Shown: positions 1 through 9,115, numbered from the stretch's first letter. The stretch: DNA of 64,000 bases from Noviherbaspirillum pedocola (GCF_016632335.1 NZ_JAEPBG010000007.1:62001-126000), one strand, 5' to 3'. Program-made: numbers and translations. The notes: generated from the sequence alone by a model not told the origin.

Positions 1-1611
1 AACGTCCGGGACCTGAAGCCGGCCTTCACCTTTTCCACGGGCCTCGTGCGCGGCCATGAAGCCGCACCCATCGTGGTCGGCAACACGATGTACATCGTTA
101 CGCCCTATCCGCATTACCTGTATGCGCTCGACCTGACCCAACCCGGCGCGACGATGAAATGGCGCTTCGACCCCAAGCCCGACGCCAGCGCGCAGGGCGT
201 AGCCTGCTGCGACGTGGTCAACCGCGGCGCCGCCTATGCCGACGGCAAGGTCTTCTTCAACACGCTGGACGACCAGACCATCGCCGTCGATGCGCAAAGC
301 GGCAAGGAAGTCTGGCGCGCCAAGCTGGGCGACATCAACAAGGGCGAAACCATGACCATGGCGCCACTGGTGGTCAAGGGCCGTGTCCTGGTGGGCAACA
401 GCGGCGGCGAACTCGGCGTGCGCGGCTGGATCACCGCGCTGGATGCGGGTAGCGGCAAGCAGGTATGGCGTGCCTACAGCACCGGCCCGGACCGGGATGT
501 GCTGATCGGCGCGAACTACCAACCCTACTATGCGCAGGAACGCGGCAAGGACCTGGGTGTGTCGAGCTGGCCAGCCGGCGCCTGGAAGATCGGCGGCGGC
601 AATGTCTGGGGCTTCATCTCCTATGATCCCGACGCCGACCTGATCTACTACGGCACCGGCAATCCCGGGCCATGGAATCCGGAACAGCGTCCCGGCGCGA
701 ACAAGTTCACCTCGGGCATCTTTGCGCGCCGCCCGGATAACGGCGAAGCGCGCTGGTTCTATCAACTGAGTCCGCACGATCTGCACGACTACGACGGCAT
801 CAATGAGAACGTGCTGGTCGACCTGGACATCGCCGGCAAGCCGACAAAGGCGCTGCTGCACCCGGACCGCAACGGCTATGTGTATGTGATGGACCGCGGC
901 AGCGGCCAGGTGCTGTCCGCCACGCCCTTCGTGCCGGTCACCACCAGCACCGGCGTCGATCTCGACAGCGGCGCGCTGAAGTACGACCCGGCCAAGGAGC
1001 CGCGCACCGGCGAAGTCATCCGCAACATCTGCCCGGTTTCGCCCGGCGGCAAGGATTGGCAGCCTTCGGCCTGGTCGCCGCGCACGCATCTGCTGTACCT
1101 GCCGCACCAGAATTTATGCCAGGACGCCGCGACCTATCAGACCAGTTACATCGCCGGCACGCCCTTCATCGGCGCCGACCTGAAGATGTATCCCGGCCCC
1201 GGCGGCAAGCGCGGCAAGTTCAGCGCCTGGGACCCGGTGAACAAGCGCGCGGCCTGGGTCGTCGATGAAGACTTTCCGGTATGGAGCGGCGCGCTGACTA
1301 CCGCTGGCGACGTGGTGTTCTACGGCACCATGGAAGGCTGGTTCAAGGCGCTGGATGCGAAGACGGGCAAGGAATTGTGGCGGTTCAAGACCGGCTCGGG
1401 AATCATCGGCCAGCCGATCAGCTATCGCGGCCCGGACGGCAAGCAGTACATCGCGGTGCTGTCCGGCGTGGGCGGCTGGGCCGGGGCCATCGTCTCCGGC
1501 GAACTCGATGCACGCGACGGCACCGCGGCCAAGGGCTTCGTGAATGCGATGGGCGATCTGCCGCAGAAGACCGGCAAGGGAGGAATGCTGTATGTGTTCG
1601 CGCTGCCGTGA
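1..1611 (+). CDS. PQQ-dependent alcohol dehydrogenase, lanthanide-type (5' partial)
   Basis: Periplasmic quinoprotein that oxidises primary alcohols and passes electrons to a cytochrome c. The reading frame is open from base 1, so the N-terminus lies outside the window; 536 residues are present. Visible family marks are beta-propeller Trp-docking repeats (for example GKEVWRAKLG and GKELWRFKTG), the adjacent Cys-Cys pair (bases 205-210) that forms the disulfide near PQQ, and metal ligands in GGELGVRG (Glu) and GTGNPGPWN (Asn). The catalytic Asp (787-789) is followed two residues later by a second Asp (793-795) in HDYDG. In this family that extra Asp marks XoxF/PedH/ExaF-type enzymes that use a lanthanide, whereas Ca-dependent MxaF has Ala there. 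The substrate cannot be told. The cytochrome c and oxidase genes downstream fit an electron path to oxygen. Confidence 0.93.
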   Translation, partial: NVRDLKPAFTFSTGLVRGHEAAPIVVGNTMYIVTPYPHYLYALDLTQPGATMKWRFDPKPDASAQGVACCDVVNRGAAYADGKVFFNTLDDQTIAVDAQSGKEVWRAKLGDINKGETMTMAPLVVKGRVLVGNSGGELGVRGWITALDAGSGKQVWRAYSTGPDRDVLIGANYQPYYAQERGKDLGVSSWPAGAWKIGGGNVWGFISYDPDADLIYYGTGNPGPWNPEQRPGANKFTSGIFARRPDNGEARWFYQLSPHDLHDYDGINENVLVDLDIAGKPTKALLHPDRNGYVYVMDRGSGQVLSATPFVPVTTSTGVDLDSGALKYDPAKEPRTGEVIRNICPVSPGGKDWQPSAWSPRTHLLYLPHQNLCQDAATYQTSYIAGTPFIGADLKMYPGPGGKRGKFSAWDPVNKRAAWVVDEDFPVWSGALTTAGDVVFYGTMEGWFKALDAKTGKELWRFKTGSGIIGQPISYRGPDGKQYIAVLSGVGGWAGAIVSGELDARDGTAAKGFVNAMGDLPQKTGKGGMLYVFALP

Positions 1612-1632
1612 TCCGCGAAAAAGCATGTGGCA

Positions 1633-1773
1633 CGTAGGTTGGGGTGCCAAGCCCAACATCGAACACCTGTCAACCGCGAGGATGCGAACATTCGTAGGTT
1701 GGGCTGACAAGCCCAACATCAGGCGCTTGCGGTCCGCGAGCATGTTGGGCTTCCTTCGTCAGCCCAACCTACG
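1633..1773. repeat. REP-like palindromic repeats (three copies)
   Basis: Two direct copies of a 28-base element begin with CGTAGGTTGGG and end with AAGCCCAACATC (1633-1660 and 1693-1720), exactly 60 bases apart. A third copy lies inverted at 1742-1773. Each has complementary GTTGGG and GCCCAAC arms and could form a hairpin. They sit between the dehydrogenase and the cytochrome gene and look like the short intergenic palindromes common in Betaproteobacteria. They may also act as a transcription attenuator; that is inference. Confidence 0.75.
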
Positions 1774-1824
1774 CGGCCCTCTGCGTGCATGCGCGCTCGT
1801 TGCAGTTCCGATAGGGCCCGCGCA

Positions 1825-2367
1825 ATGAAGCCCCTGCTCCTCGCCATCTCCCTCGCCCTGTTCCTCGCCGGCTGCTACCGCGAAGAACGCCCGCTGCCGA
1901 CCTCACCACCGGGCGCTTCGCCGCCCGCACCGCTGCGCATGAGCAGCGTGCAGCCGGGCGAAGCGCTGCCCGGCGCCGCGACCTCGAACCCGCTCGAAGA
2001 AAACGCCTACGCGACCTCACAGGGCAAGCGCCTGTACAAGCAATACAACTGCAACGGCTGCCACGGCGGCGCCGGCGGCGGCGATTCCGGGCCGGGGCTG
2101 ATGGACGATAAATGGATCTATGGCCATGAGCCGGCCAACATCTTCGCCAGCATCATGCAGGGCCGGCCCAATGGCATGCCTTCGTTCGGCGGCCATATCC
2201 CGGAAGAACAGGCCTGGCAGATCGTCGCCTACATCCGCTCGATGAGCGGGCAGCTGCGCTCGGATGTCGCGCCGTCGCGCAGCGACAGCCCGTCCGCAGG
2301 CAAGCCCGAGCAGCGGCATGAGAAGGAAACACCGAGGCCGGTGTCGCAACCGCAGTCGGACAGGTGA
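1825..2367 (+). CDS. Lipoprotein c-type cytochrome
   Basis: Small monohaem cytochrome c of 180 residues. The N-terminus is a lipoprotein signal with lipobox LFLAGC, so the protein should be anchored to a membrane facing the periplasm. A Pro/Ala-rich linker follows, then the haem site CNGCH and a later Met (GMPSFGGHI) as probable axial ligand. The start ATG is chosen because it places the signal peptide correctly; in-frame codons upstream add an unlikely Arg-rich stretch. The gene ends four bases before the oxidase subunit II start, so it is probably the first gene of the oxidase operon. A role as electron carrier between the PQQ dehydrogenase and the caa3 oxidase is inferred from position. 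Confidence 0.88.
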   Translation: MKPLLLAISLALFLAGCYREERPLPTSPPGASPPAPLRMSSVQPGEALPGAATSNPLEENAYATSQGKRLYKQYNCNGCHGGAGGGDSGPGLMDDKWIYGHEPANIFASIMQGRPNGMPSFGGHIPEEQAWQIVAYIRSMSGQLRSDVAPSRSDSPSAGKPEQRHEKETPRPVSQPQSDR

Positions 2368-2371
2368 ACCG

Positions 2372-3388
2372 ATGAAGCGCGCGTTGCCCCTCCTGCTCCA
2401 GCTTGCCGCGCTCGGCGTGCAGGCCGCAAGCTTTCAGAGCGCGCTGGAGCCGGCTGGGCCGCAAGCCGAGCATGTGCATCGGCTATGGCATCTCACGCTG
2501 GGCCTTTGCACGGTGGTGTTCGCCGCGGTGCTGGCGGCGCTCCTGATCGCGATCTGGCGTGCGCCGCGTAGCAATGCCACTACGCCAGCCGATGCCGGCG
2601 CGCTGTCACGCCCCGAACCGCGAGTCCAGCGCAACATCATCATCGCGCTCGGCGCATCGATCGCCGGGCTGTTCGTGCTGATCGTCGCGGATTACCGCAC
2701 CGACCGCGCGCTGATGCGGCTGCCATTGAACGATGCGGTGCATATCGAGATGACCGCGCATCAATGGTGGTGGGAAGCGCGTTACGACGATGCCGACGCC
2801 TCGAAGATATTCAATACGGCTAACGAATTGCACATCCCGGTCGGTCGCCCGGTGATCATTACGCTCAAGGCTTCGGATGTGATCCATACCTTCTGGCTGC
2901 CGAACCTCGCCGGCAAGAAGGACATGATCCCGGGCCGCACCGCGCTGATCCAGTTCCGCGCCGACAAGGCCGGCACCTATCGCGGCCAGTGCGCCGAGTT
3001 CTGCGGCTTCGAACATGCGCTGATGGCCTTCGAGGTCGTGGCCGAGCCTAACGACCGCTATGAATCCTGGGCCGATGGACAACGCCGCGAAGCCGGCAAT
3101 GTGCTCAATGCCAGCCAGAGCCACGGCCGGCAGGTATTCATGGAGCGCAGCTGCGTGATGTGCCACACGATCCAGGGCATCGGCGCGAACGCGAGCTTCG
3201 GTCCGGACCTGACCCACATGGCCAGCCGCGGCCTGCTCGCCGCCGGCGCGATACCGAACGAGCGCCAGCGGCTCGCGGCATGGATCGTCTCGCCGCAAAC
3301 GATCAAGCCCGGCACCAACATGCCGCCCACGGACCTGTCAGTGCAGGACCTGAATGCGCTGCTCGATTACCTGGCCACGCTGCGATGA
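2372..3388 (+). CDS. ctaC: caa3-type cytochrome c oxidase subunit II with fused cytochrome c
   Basis: Subunit II of a haem-copper terminal oxidase, 338 residues. It has an N-terminal signal or anchor, two membrane segments, and the cupredoxin domain with the CuA site CAEFCGFEHALM, where the two Cys, His and Met bind the dinuclear copper. The C-terminal third is a fused cytochrome c with haem site CVMCH and Met ligand in TNMPPTDL, which makes this the caa3 (aa3 with covalently joined cytochrome c) type. The stop codon overlaps the start of subunit I (ATGA), showing translational coupling. It receives electrons from soluble or lipid-anchored cytochrome c, possibly the product of the preceding gene. 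Confidence 0.95.
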   Translation: MKRALPLLLQLAALGVQAASFQSALEPAGPQAEHVHRLWHLTLGLCTVVFAAVLAALLIAIWRAPRSNATTPADAGALSRPEPRVQRNIIIALGASIAGLFVLIVADYRTDRALMRLPLNDAVHIEMTAHQWWWEARYDDADASKIFNTANELHIPVGRPVIITLKASDVIHTFWLPNLAGKKDMIPGRTALIQFRADKAGTYRGQCAEFCGFEHALMAFEVVAEPNDRYESWADGQRREAGNVLNASQSHGRQVFMERSCVMCHTIQGIGANASFGPDLTHMASRGLLAAGAIPNERQRLAAWIVSPQTIKPGTNMPPTDLSVQDLNALLDYLATLR

Positions 3389-5301
3389 GGAACATGCCAA
3401 GCACTCGCGAACCTTACTCCGTCGAAGCGGAACGCCTGGCTCACACCTGGCGCGACAGAACCGGCTTGATTGGCTGGCTGTCCGCGATCAATCACAAGAC
3501 CATTGCCATCCGCTTCATCGTCACCACGATGGGCTTCTTCCTTGCCGCCGGCGTGCTGGCCTTATTGATACGGCTGCAGCTGACGCGGCCGGACAACCAC
3601 CTTATGGGCCCGGATTTTTACAACCAGCTGTTCACCATGCATGGCAGCACGATGATGTTCCTGTTCGCGGTGCCGGTGATGCAGGCGGTCGCCTCCTACC
3701 TGGTGCCGCTGATGGTCGGCGCGCGCAGCCTGGCCTTTCCGCGCATGAATGCCTTCGCCTGGTGGATCTTCCTGATGGGCGGCCTGATGCTGTACATCGC
3801 CTTCTTCCTTAACATCGGCCCAGACGCCGGCTGGTTCGCCTATGTGCCGCTGTCCGGCCCCGACTACTCGCCCGGCAAGCGCGTGGACTTCTGGGCGCAG
3901 ATGATCACCTTCACCGAGCTGTCGGCGCTACTGGAAGCGATCATCCTGATCACCACCATCTTCAAGCTGCGCGCGCCCGGCATGGCTTTGAACCGCATGC
4001 CGCTGTATGTATGGACCATGCTGGTGACGTCCTTCATGGTGCTGTTCGCCATGCCCGCGGTCATGCTGGGCTCGACCGCGCTGATCACGGACCGCCTGGT
4101 CGGCACCCACTTCTACAATCCGGCCGAAGGCGGCGACGTGCTGCTGTGGCAGCACCTGTTCTGGTTCTTCGGCCACCCCGAGGTCTACCTGATCTTCATT
4201 CCGCCGCTGGGCTTCATCTCCTCGATCATCGCCACCTTCTCGCGCCGGCCAGTGTACGGCTATCCGGCCATGGTGCTGGCCGTGATCGGCACCGCCTTCT
4301 TCGCCTTCGGCCTGTGGGTGCATCACATGTACGCCACCGATGTGCCGGAGCTGGGCAAGAGCTTCTTCACCGCCTCCAGCGCGCTGATTGCGATTCCGAC
4401 TGCGATCCAGATCTTCTGCTGGATCGCCACGCTATGGACCGGCCGTCTCAGCTTCAAGACGCCGCTGATGTTCTGCCTCGGCTTCTTCTTCATCCTGACG
4501 CTGGGCGGACTGACCGGCGTGATGCTGGCCTCGGTGGCGCTGGATCTGCAGGTGCATGACACCTACTTCGTGGTGGCGCATCTGCACTATGTATTGATCG
4601 GCGGCGCGGTCTTTCCCCTGTTCGGCGCCTTCTATTACTGGTTCCCGAAGTTCACCGGCAGGCTGATGAACGAGCGCCTGGGTCACTGGAATTTCTGGCT
4701 GTTCTTCATCGGCTTCAATGTCGCGTTCTTCCCGATGCACCTGCTTGGATTGCAGGGCATGCCGCGCCGGGTCTGGACCTACCCTTCCGGCATGGGCTGG
4801 GATGGCATGAATCTGCTGGCGACCATAGGCTCCGGCATCATCGGCGTGTCGGTGCTGCTGTTCCTGATCAATGTAATCATCAGCCGCAAGCATGGCACGC
4901 TGGCGGGTGCCAATCCCTGGGGCGCGGGCACACTGGAATGGCTGGCCCACTCACCGCCGCATCCGGCCAACTTTGTCGAGCCGCCGGTGTGCGGCGGCCG
5001 CTATCCGCTGTGGCAGCCCGACGGCATCCCGGCCACGGTACGCGGCTTGGCCGCGGACCAGCGCCAGGTGCTGACCACCACCGTGATGGATGCCGAGCTC
5101 GACCTGCGGCCATTGCTGCCGAAACCGAGCATCTGGCCCTTCCTGGCGGCACTGGCGGTGACGACGCTGTTCATTGGCACCATCTTCACTCCCTGGGCGC
5201 TGATCTGGGGCGCGGTGCCGGTGGCCATTACGATGACGGCCTGGTTCTGGCCGAACCGCCGGGTCACTGAAAATGCAAAGCGGTCGGAGGTGCGGCCATG
5301 A
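3385..5301 (+). CDS. ctaD: Cytochrome c oxidase subunit I
   Basis: Catalytic subunit of the oxidase, 638 residues with at least twelve membrane segments, which reduces oxygen to water and pumps protons. Diagnostic motifs include HGSTMMF (haem a ligand region), GHPEVY (CuB His cross-linked to Tyr), WVHHMY (the other two CuB His) and HDTYFVVAHLHYV (haem a3 and haem a His). The length is longer than the usual 530 residues because of a C-terminal extension with two further hydrophobic segments, seen in many caa3-type enzymes. The start overlaps the subunit II stop by four bases, and the stop overlaps the subunit III start by four bases. Confidence 0.96.
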   Translation: MRNMPSTREPYSVEAERLAHTWRDRTGLIGWLSAINHKTIAIRFIVTTMGFFLAAGVLALLIRLQLTRPDNHLMGPDFYNQLFTMHGSTMMFLFAVPVMQAVASYLVPLMVGARSLAFPRMNAFAWWIFLMGGLMLYIAFFLNIGPDAGWFAYVPLSGPDYSPGKRVDFWAQMITFTELSALLEAIILITTIFKLRAPGMALNRMPLYVWTMLVTSFMVLFAMPAVMLGSTALITDRLVGTHFYNPAEGGDVLLWQHLFWFFGHPEVYLIFIPPLGFISSIIATFSRRPVYGYPAMVLAVIGTAFFAFGLWVHHMYATDVPELGKSFFTASSALIAIPTAIQIFCWIATLWTGRLSFKTPLMFCLGFFFILTLGGLTGVMLASVALDLQVHDTYFVVAHLHYVLIGGAVFPLFGAFYYWFPKFTGRLMNERLGHWNFWLFFIGFNVAFFPMHLLGLQGMPRRVWTYPSGMGWDGMNLLATIGSGIIGVSVLLFLINVIISRKHGTLAGANPWGAGTLEWLAHSPPHPANFVEPPVCGGRYPLWQPDGIPATVRGLAADQRQVLTTTVMDAELDLRPLLPKPSIWPFLAALAVTTLFIGTIFTPWALIWGAVPVAITMTAWFWPNRRVTENAKRSEVRP

Positions 5302-5906
5302 GCGCGATGCTGGAAAAGCCGGAGCTCGATGTCAGCCGGCTGCCGACCTACGGCTTCGGCCACCGCAGCCTGATGTGGTGGGGCACGATGGGGCTGATGA
5401 TCATCGAGGGCACGGTGTTCGCGCTGACGCTGGCGGCCTACTTCTATCTGCGCAGTCATTCGGCGCACTGGCCAATGAATGCCGCGCCGCCGGAGCTGTT
5501 GTGGAGCACGGCCAATACCGTGCTGCTGCTGCTGAGTCTGGCGCCCAACCATTTCGCCAAGCGCGCCAGCGAGCGCCAGGACCTGCGCGCGGTGCGCCTG
5601 TGGCTTATCGTCTGCCTTGTCTTCGGTTTGGCATTCATCGGACTACGGGCGATGGAATTCGGCAGCCTCAATACCCGCTGGGACAGCCAGGCCTATGGTT
5701 CGGCAGTGTGGATGCTGATGGTGATGCACACGATTCATATCGTTACCGATGTGTTCGACACCGCGGTGCTGACCGTGCTGATGTTCACCGGACCGCTGGA
5801 GGGAAAGCGCTTCGTGGATGTCAGCGAGAACGCGCTGTACTGGGTGTTCGTGGTGTTGTCCTGGCTGCCGATTTATGCGGCGGTGTATTGGGTGCCACGG
5901 ATTTAA
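5298..5906 (+). CDS. ctaE: Cytochrome c oxidase subunit III
   Basis: Subunit III of the haem-copper oxidase, 202 residues with five predicted membrane segments, which stabilises the catalytic core. Family features are the first helix region GTVFALTLAAYFYLRS and the later MHTIHIVTDVFDTAVL and EGKRFVDVSENALYWVFVVLSW segments, with Glu and His residues typical of COX3. The start codon overlaps the subunit I stop (ATGA). A perfect 22-base inverted repeat follows the gene and may end or limit transcription before the last two genes of the cluster. Confidence 0.94.
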   Translation: MSAMLEKPELDVSRLPTYGFGHRSLMWWGTMGLMIIEGTVFALTLAAYFYLRSHSAHWPMNAAPPELLWSTANTVLLLLSLAPNHFAKRASERQDLRAVRLWLIVCLVFGLAFIGLRAMEFGSLNTRWDSQAYGSAVWMLMVMHTIHIVTDVFDTAVLTVLMFTGPLEGKRFVDVSENALYWVFVVLSWLPIYAAVYWVPRI

Positions 5907-5913
5907 TTGCCGT

Positions 5914-5976
5914 AGGGTGGGCGCAGCCCACGCGTCTCTACAACTGCCGGCAAAACGCGTGGGCTGCGCCCACCCT
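5914..5976. repeat. Perfect 22-bp inverted repeat after subunit III
   Basis: Bases 5914-5935 are the exact reverse complement of 5955-5976, with a 19-base loop. The arm begins AGGGTGGGCGCAGCCC. It lies eight bases after the subunit III stop. The GTGGGC/GCCCAC core resembles betaproteobacterial REP-type palindromes. There is no T run after it, so it is more likely a repeat or an mRNA-stabilising hairpin than a simple terminator. Confidence 0.85.
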
Positions 5977-6026
5977 GCGAATGACATCCTGTCCGCATAC
6001 AGCCAACGCACGAGGAGCTTTCATTC

Positions 6027-6353
6027 ATGCCGAACTGGCCTGCCCTCATCCTGTCACCCAGCCTGGCGCTGGCAAACCTGTCGCTGCTGTATGCGCTGGT
6101 AACACCGACCTGCATGCGGCAAACCACCGCGCCGCTGCAATGGAGCAGCGCCGCCTGCCTGGCGCTGTCGCTGCTGTTTACCGCCTGCGCCTGGCGCAAC
6201 CGCCATCGGGCGATAGCCCCGCCGCAAAGCGATGCGTTGACCAAGCGACCGCAATTCCTGTCCACGGTGGCGACGATGGTCGGCGCGCTGTCTTCGCTGA
6301 TCATCTTCGGCATGTGGATACCCCAATGGTTTCTGTCGCCCTGCTATTCCTGA
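6027..6353 (+). CDS. Small membrane protein of the oxidase cluster
   Basis: A 108-residue protein with three hydrophobic segments (about residues 5-22, 39-56 and 80-102). I do not recognise a family. It starts with ATG after the palindrome, preceded by ACGAGGAGC, a good ribosome binding site, and its end overlaps the start of the CtaG gene by 28 bases, so the two are probably translated together. Its place between oxidase subunit III and the assembly factor suggests a small accessory or assembly part of the caa3 oxidase, but nothing in the sequence proves it. Confidence 0.7.
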   Translation: MPNWPALILSPSLALANLSLLYALVTPTCMRQTTAPLQWSSAACLALSLLFTACAWRNRHRAIAPPQSDALTKRPQFLSTVATMVGALSSLIIFGMWIPQWFLSPCYS

Positions 6354-7198
6354 CGCTGCTGCTTGCGCCGCGCACGGCACAAGCGCACGCGATAGACGCG
6401 GCCGATGCGGGATGGATCTTCGGCGCCGAACCCTGGGTGCTGATCCTGCTTGCCGCCTCGCTGTGGCTGTATGCAGCTGGTTATCTGCGTTTGCGCAAGC
6501 GCTCGCGCGCCGGCCGGCCGCGGCTCGCGCGCCATGCGCTGCTGTTCGGCTTCGGCTGGCTTGCGCTTGCCATTGCGCTGGTCGGGCCGCTCGATGCGCT
6601 GGGCGCGAAGCTGTTCTCGGCGCACATGCTGCAGCATGAAATGCTGATGATCGTGGCCGCGCCGCTGCTGGTATTGGGCCGGCCTCTGGCGGTATGGATA
6701 TGGGCGCTGCCTTCGCGGGGCGCGCTGTCGGCGGCGACGCTCAGTCCGCTGGTGAAGCTGCCGTGGACCTTTCTGACGCGGCCGGCGGTGTCATGGCTGC
6801 TGCACGCGGTCGCGCTATGGGCCTGGCATGTGCCGCGCTTCTTCGAAGCAGCGCTGGCCTATCCCTCCATCCACGCCTGGCAGCATGCGAGCTTTCTCGG
6901 CTCGGCATTGCTGTTCTGGTGGTCAGCACTGGGCGATGGCATCGACCGGCCCGTGCGCGCTGGCGCAATGCTCTACCTGTTTACGACGATGCTGCACACC
7001 GGCGCGCTCGGCGCGCTGCTGACCTGGTCGAGCGTGCCCTGGTATCCGGTGTATGCGGCGACCACCGCCGACTACGGCTACTCGCTGCTCGAAGACCAGC
7101 AACTCGGCGGGCTGATCATGTGGGTGCCGGGCGGACTTGCCTATGTGCTGGCCGGGCTGGCGCTGGCGGCGCGCTGGCTGCAGCGGGCGCGGGCATAG
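6326..7198 (+). CDS. ctaG: Cytochrome c oxidase assembly factor, caa3_CtaG family
   Basis: Integral membrane protein of 290 residues with about seven membrane helices, of the caa3_CtaG family needed to form active caa3 oxidase in Bacillus; it is unrelated to the Cox11-type CtaG. Seen here are a signal-like N-terminus, HMLQHEMLMIVAAPLLVLG, WAWHVPRFFEAAL and HAWQHASFLGSALLFWW, the conserved His/Trp blocks of the family. The start is inside the preceding gene, so translational coupling is likely. It is the last gene of the oxidase cluster. Confidence 0.88.
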   Translation: MVSVALLFLTLLLAPRTAQAHAIDAADAGWIFGAEPWVLILLAASLWLYAAGYLRLRKRSRAGRPRLARHALLFGFGWLALAIALVGPLDALGAKLFSAHMLQHEMLMIVAAPLLVLGRPLAVWIWALPSRGALSAATLSPLVKLPWTFLTRPAVSWLLHAVALWAWHVPRFFEAALAYPSIHAWQHASFLGSALLFWWSALGDGIDRPVRAGAMLYLFTTMLHTGALGALLTWSSVPWYPVYAATTADYGYSLLEDQQLGGLIMWVPGGLAYVLAGLALAARWLQRARA

Positions 7199-7330
7199 GC
7201 GCCGCACGGTATCTGCACCAGCGCCGGACTCAAGTGCGGCATCCGCGCCCGGATGGAACAATAACGCCGCTGGCCCTACATATGGCCTTGTCTTCAAACG
7301 GAAGGCAAGCTCACTCAATCGGAGAAAAAC

Positions 7331-7975
7331 ATGGCAGATCCAGCATCCAATGCAGCACAACGCCCCGTAGCGACGACACTGACAAATGTTCACGCGGCCA
7401 CCACCAATGCGCCCGGGGCCGCTTCGGGAGCGCCGCCGCAGCCGCGGCTCCCATCACTAACAAGCGTCGTCGCGAATTCCCGCCTGCTGTCCCACGCCAC
7501 CTCGATATCAGTCGCACGCTCGTTTGCATCCTTTCTTGCGTTGTCCGGCATCAGCGCCAAATCGTTGGACACCTTGTGCACAGTGGGAACGGCAATCGAC
7601 ATGATATTCCTCACCAACGAGAATCTGAGGACTGCCATCACCGAACGTTCCGACAAGCCGGGGAAAATGTATCCGCCCGCGTTCGACGTCAAGCTCAAAG
7701 CCATAGTCGGCACTTTCTCGGGCGAGTTTTTTGACGCGATCACTCGCACATTGCACGAAATAGCGGCTCTGAATTTCAGGGAAGAATTGACCGGCGCTGA
7801 TATCGCGCGCATGGATGCGTTGATTGCGTTCGTGAAGAGCGCCGATATGCTTAGTGACTACCTCCATCCGATGAGCAGCCTGAACAATTCAAGCGAGCAT
7901 ACGCTCGCCAGAATCAAGATGTGCAGCCATCAGATTCTGGATGCGATCCGCGCCTTCCACATGAACAACCAATAG
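7331..7975 (+). CDS. Unknown protein, paralogue of the 9411-11117 product
   Basis: A 214-residue protein that I cannot assign to a family. Residues 1-45 are Ala/Pro/Thr-rich and probably disordered; the rest looks helical. Residues 72-99 (SGISAKSLDTLCTVGTAI and on) align without gaps with residues 63-90 of the larger gene product at 9411-11117 (AGVSAKATETLAGLAAGL), and a second helix region lies at the same distance after it in both. So the two share a domain of about 110 residues. GGAG lies just before the start codon. There is no signal peptide or membrane segment. The flexible N-terminus and the company of a kinase-NACHT-TPR gene allow, but do not show, an exported effector role. Confidence 0.75.
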   Translation: MADPASNAAQRPVATTLTNVHAATTNAPGAASGAPPQPRLPSLTSVVANSRLLSHATSISVARSFASFLALSGISAKSLDTLCTVGTAIDMIFLTNENLRTAITERSDKPGKMYPPAFDVKLKAIVGTFSGEFFDAITRTLHEIAALNFREELTGADIARMDALIAFVKSADMLSDYLHPMSSLNNSSEHTLARIKMCSHQILDAIRAFHMNNQ

Positions 7976-8068
7976 GCGCGGGGCCGTGCACGGCCTGCAT
8001 CTCGCACTTCCGTTCAATCCCGATTCGGTCCCGCAGGCAATCATCCTGTGTCGCAAGCTTGCCGCGCG

Positions 8069-9115
8069 TCAGAAAAGCTCCATCGTCTGGTTGCTCAAGC
8101 CGTGAGAGAGTGCGCCGGAAGACACCAGTTCATCGTAGAACCGAACCTGGTTTCTTCCATGCTGCTTCGCGTAGTACAGCGCCTGGTCGGCATGCCCGAG
8201 TATCTCCACCGGGCTGTCATTGCCGATACCAGTAAAACCGATGGACAGCGTCACCCGCCCAACTTGCGGGAAGGAATAGTGCTCCACGTTTTCGCGAAAA
8301 CGTTCCAGTGCCCGGCGCGCACTGGCCAGGGTAACCGAGCGCAACAGGATCACGAATTCCTCGCCGCCGAAACGGAAGATGCGGTCCTGCGCGCGAAACG
8401 ACGCACGCAGGATGTTGGCGATCAGGATCAGCACCTCGTCCCCGTACAGATGTCCGTAGCGATCATTGATGCGCTTGAAGTGATCGATGTCCACGACCGC
8501 AAGCCAGTGCGATTCATCGCCCGCATGGCGTCGCCTTTCTTCTTCCGCCGGATTCTTCGCCGCTTCATGCGCCGTTACCTGGCATGCCATGCGCGCGAAG
8601 CGGGTGTCGAAGGTCTTGCGGTTCAATAAGCCTGTCAGCGAGTCGCGCTCGCTGTAATCGATCAATTGGCGGTGGTTGGTATAGATCTGCAGCAGCCTGT
8701 CGAGCGCCGGGCGGGTGGCGGCATCGAGCGGCGCGATGTAATCGATGCGGAAAGCGGCGGCCAGGATGTCTCCAAGCCAGACCGGCAGCCATAGCGTGTA
8801 GACGCCTCGTTCCGCCACTTCGGTCAGCCTGCCGCTCTTGTCGCGCATCCACGCCGCGAGCACCGGATAGCGCGCAATCGGCAGCCGCTTCGGTTCTGCC
8901 TGCATCGCGGCAACCGATTGCACCTGCCCATGCGCGCTCATCCATGAACGCGGCTGGACAAAGCCCTGATCCTTCACATGCAACAAGTCGAGCATGACGC
9001 AGTGCCGTGCATGCGTCAGCCGGCACAGGGCGGCGAGCATTGCCGCATCGAGCGTTTCATGCTCGCGCGCCGCGGTCATGCAGACGATGTCGTCAAGGAG
9101 CTTGTCGAGGATCAT
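8069..9115 (-). CDS. Diguanylate cyclase (GGDEF)
   Basis: Makes the second messenger c-di-GMP. The protein has 348 residues. The N-terminal 165 residues form an unrecognised, soluble, possibly GAF-like sensor region. The C-terminal GGDEF domain has VVDIDHFKRINDRYGH, the active-site loop RFGGEEF and the inhibitory I-site RAQD five residues before it, so it should be active and product-inhibited. The ATG at 9115 was chosen because longer in-frame starts run back through a heptamer repeat (9288-9320) and give an Arg/Pro-rich, unlikely N-terminus. It is convergent with the unknown gene upstream and divergent from the next one. Confidence 0.9.
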   Translation of the reverse strand: MILDKLLDDIVCMTAAREHETLDAAMLAALCRLTHARHCVMLDLLHVKDQGFVQPRSWMSAHGQVQSVAAMQAEPKRLPIARYPVLAAWMRDKSGRLTEVAERGVYTLWLPVWLGDILAAAFRIDYIAPLDAATRPALDRLLQIYTNHRQLIDYSERDSLTGLLNRKTFDTRFARMACQVTAHEAAKNPAEEERRRHAGDESHWLAVVDIDHFKRINDRYGHLYGDEVLILIANILRASFRAQDRIFRFGGEEFVILLRSVTLASARRALERFRENVEHYSFPQVGRVTLSIGFTGIGNDSPVEILGHADQALYYAKQHGRNQVRFYDELVSSGALSHGLSNQTMELF

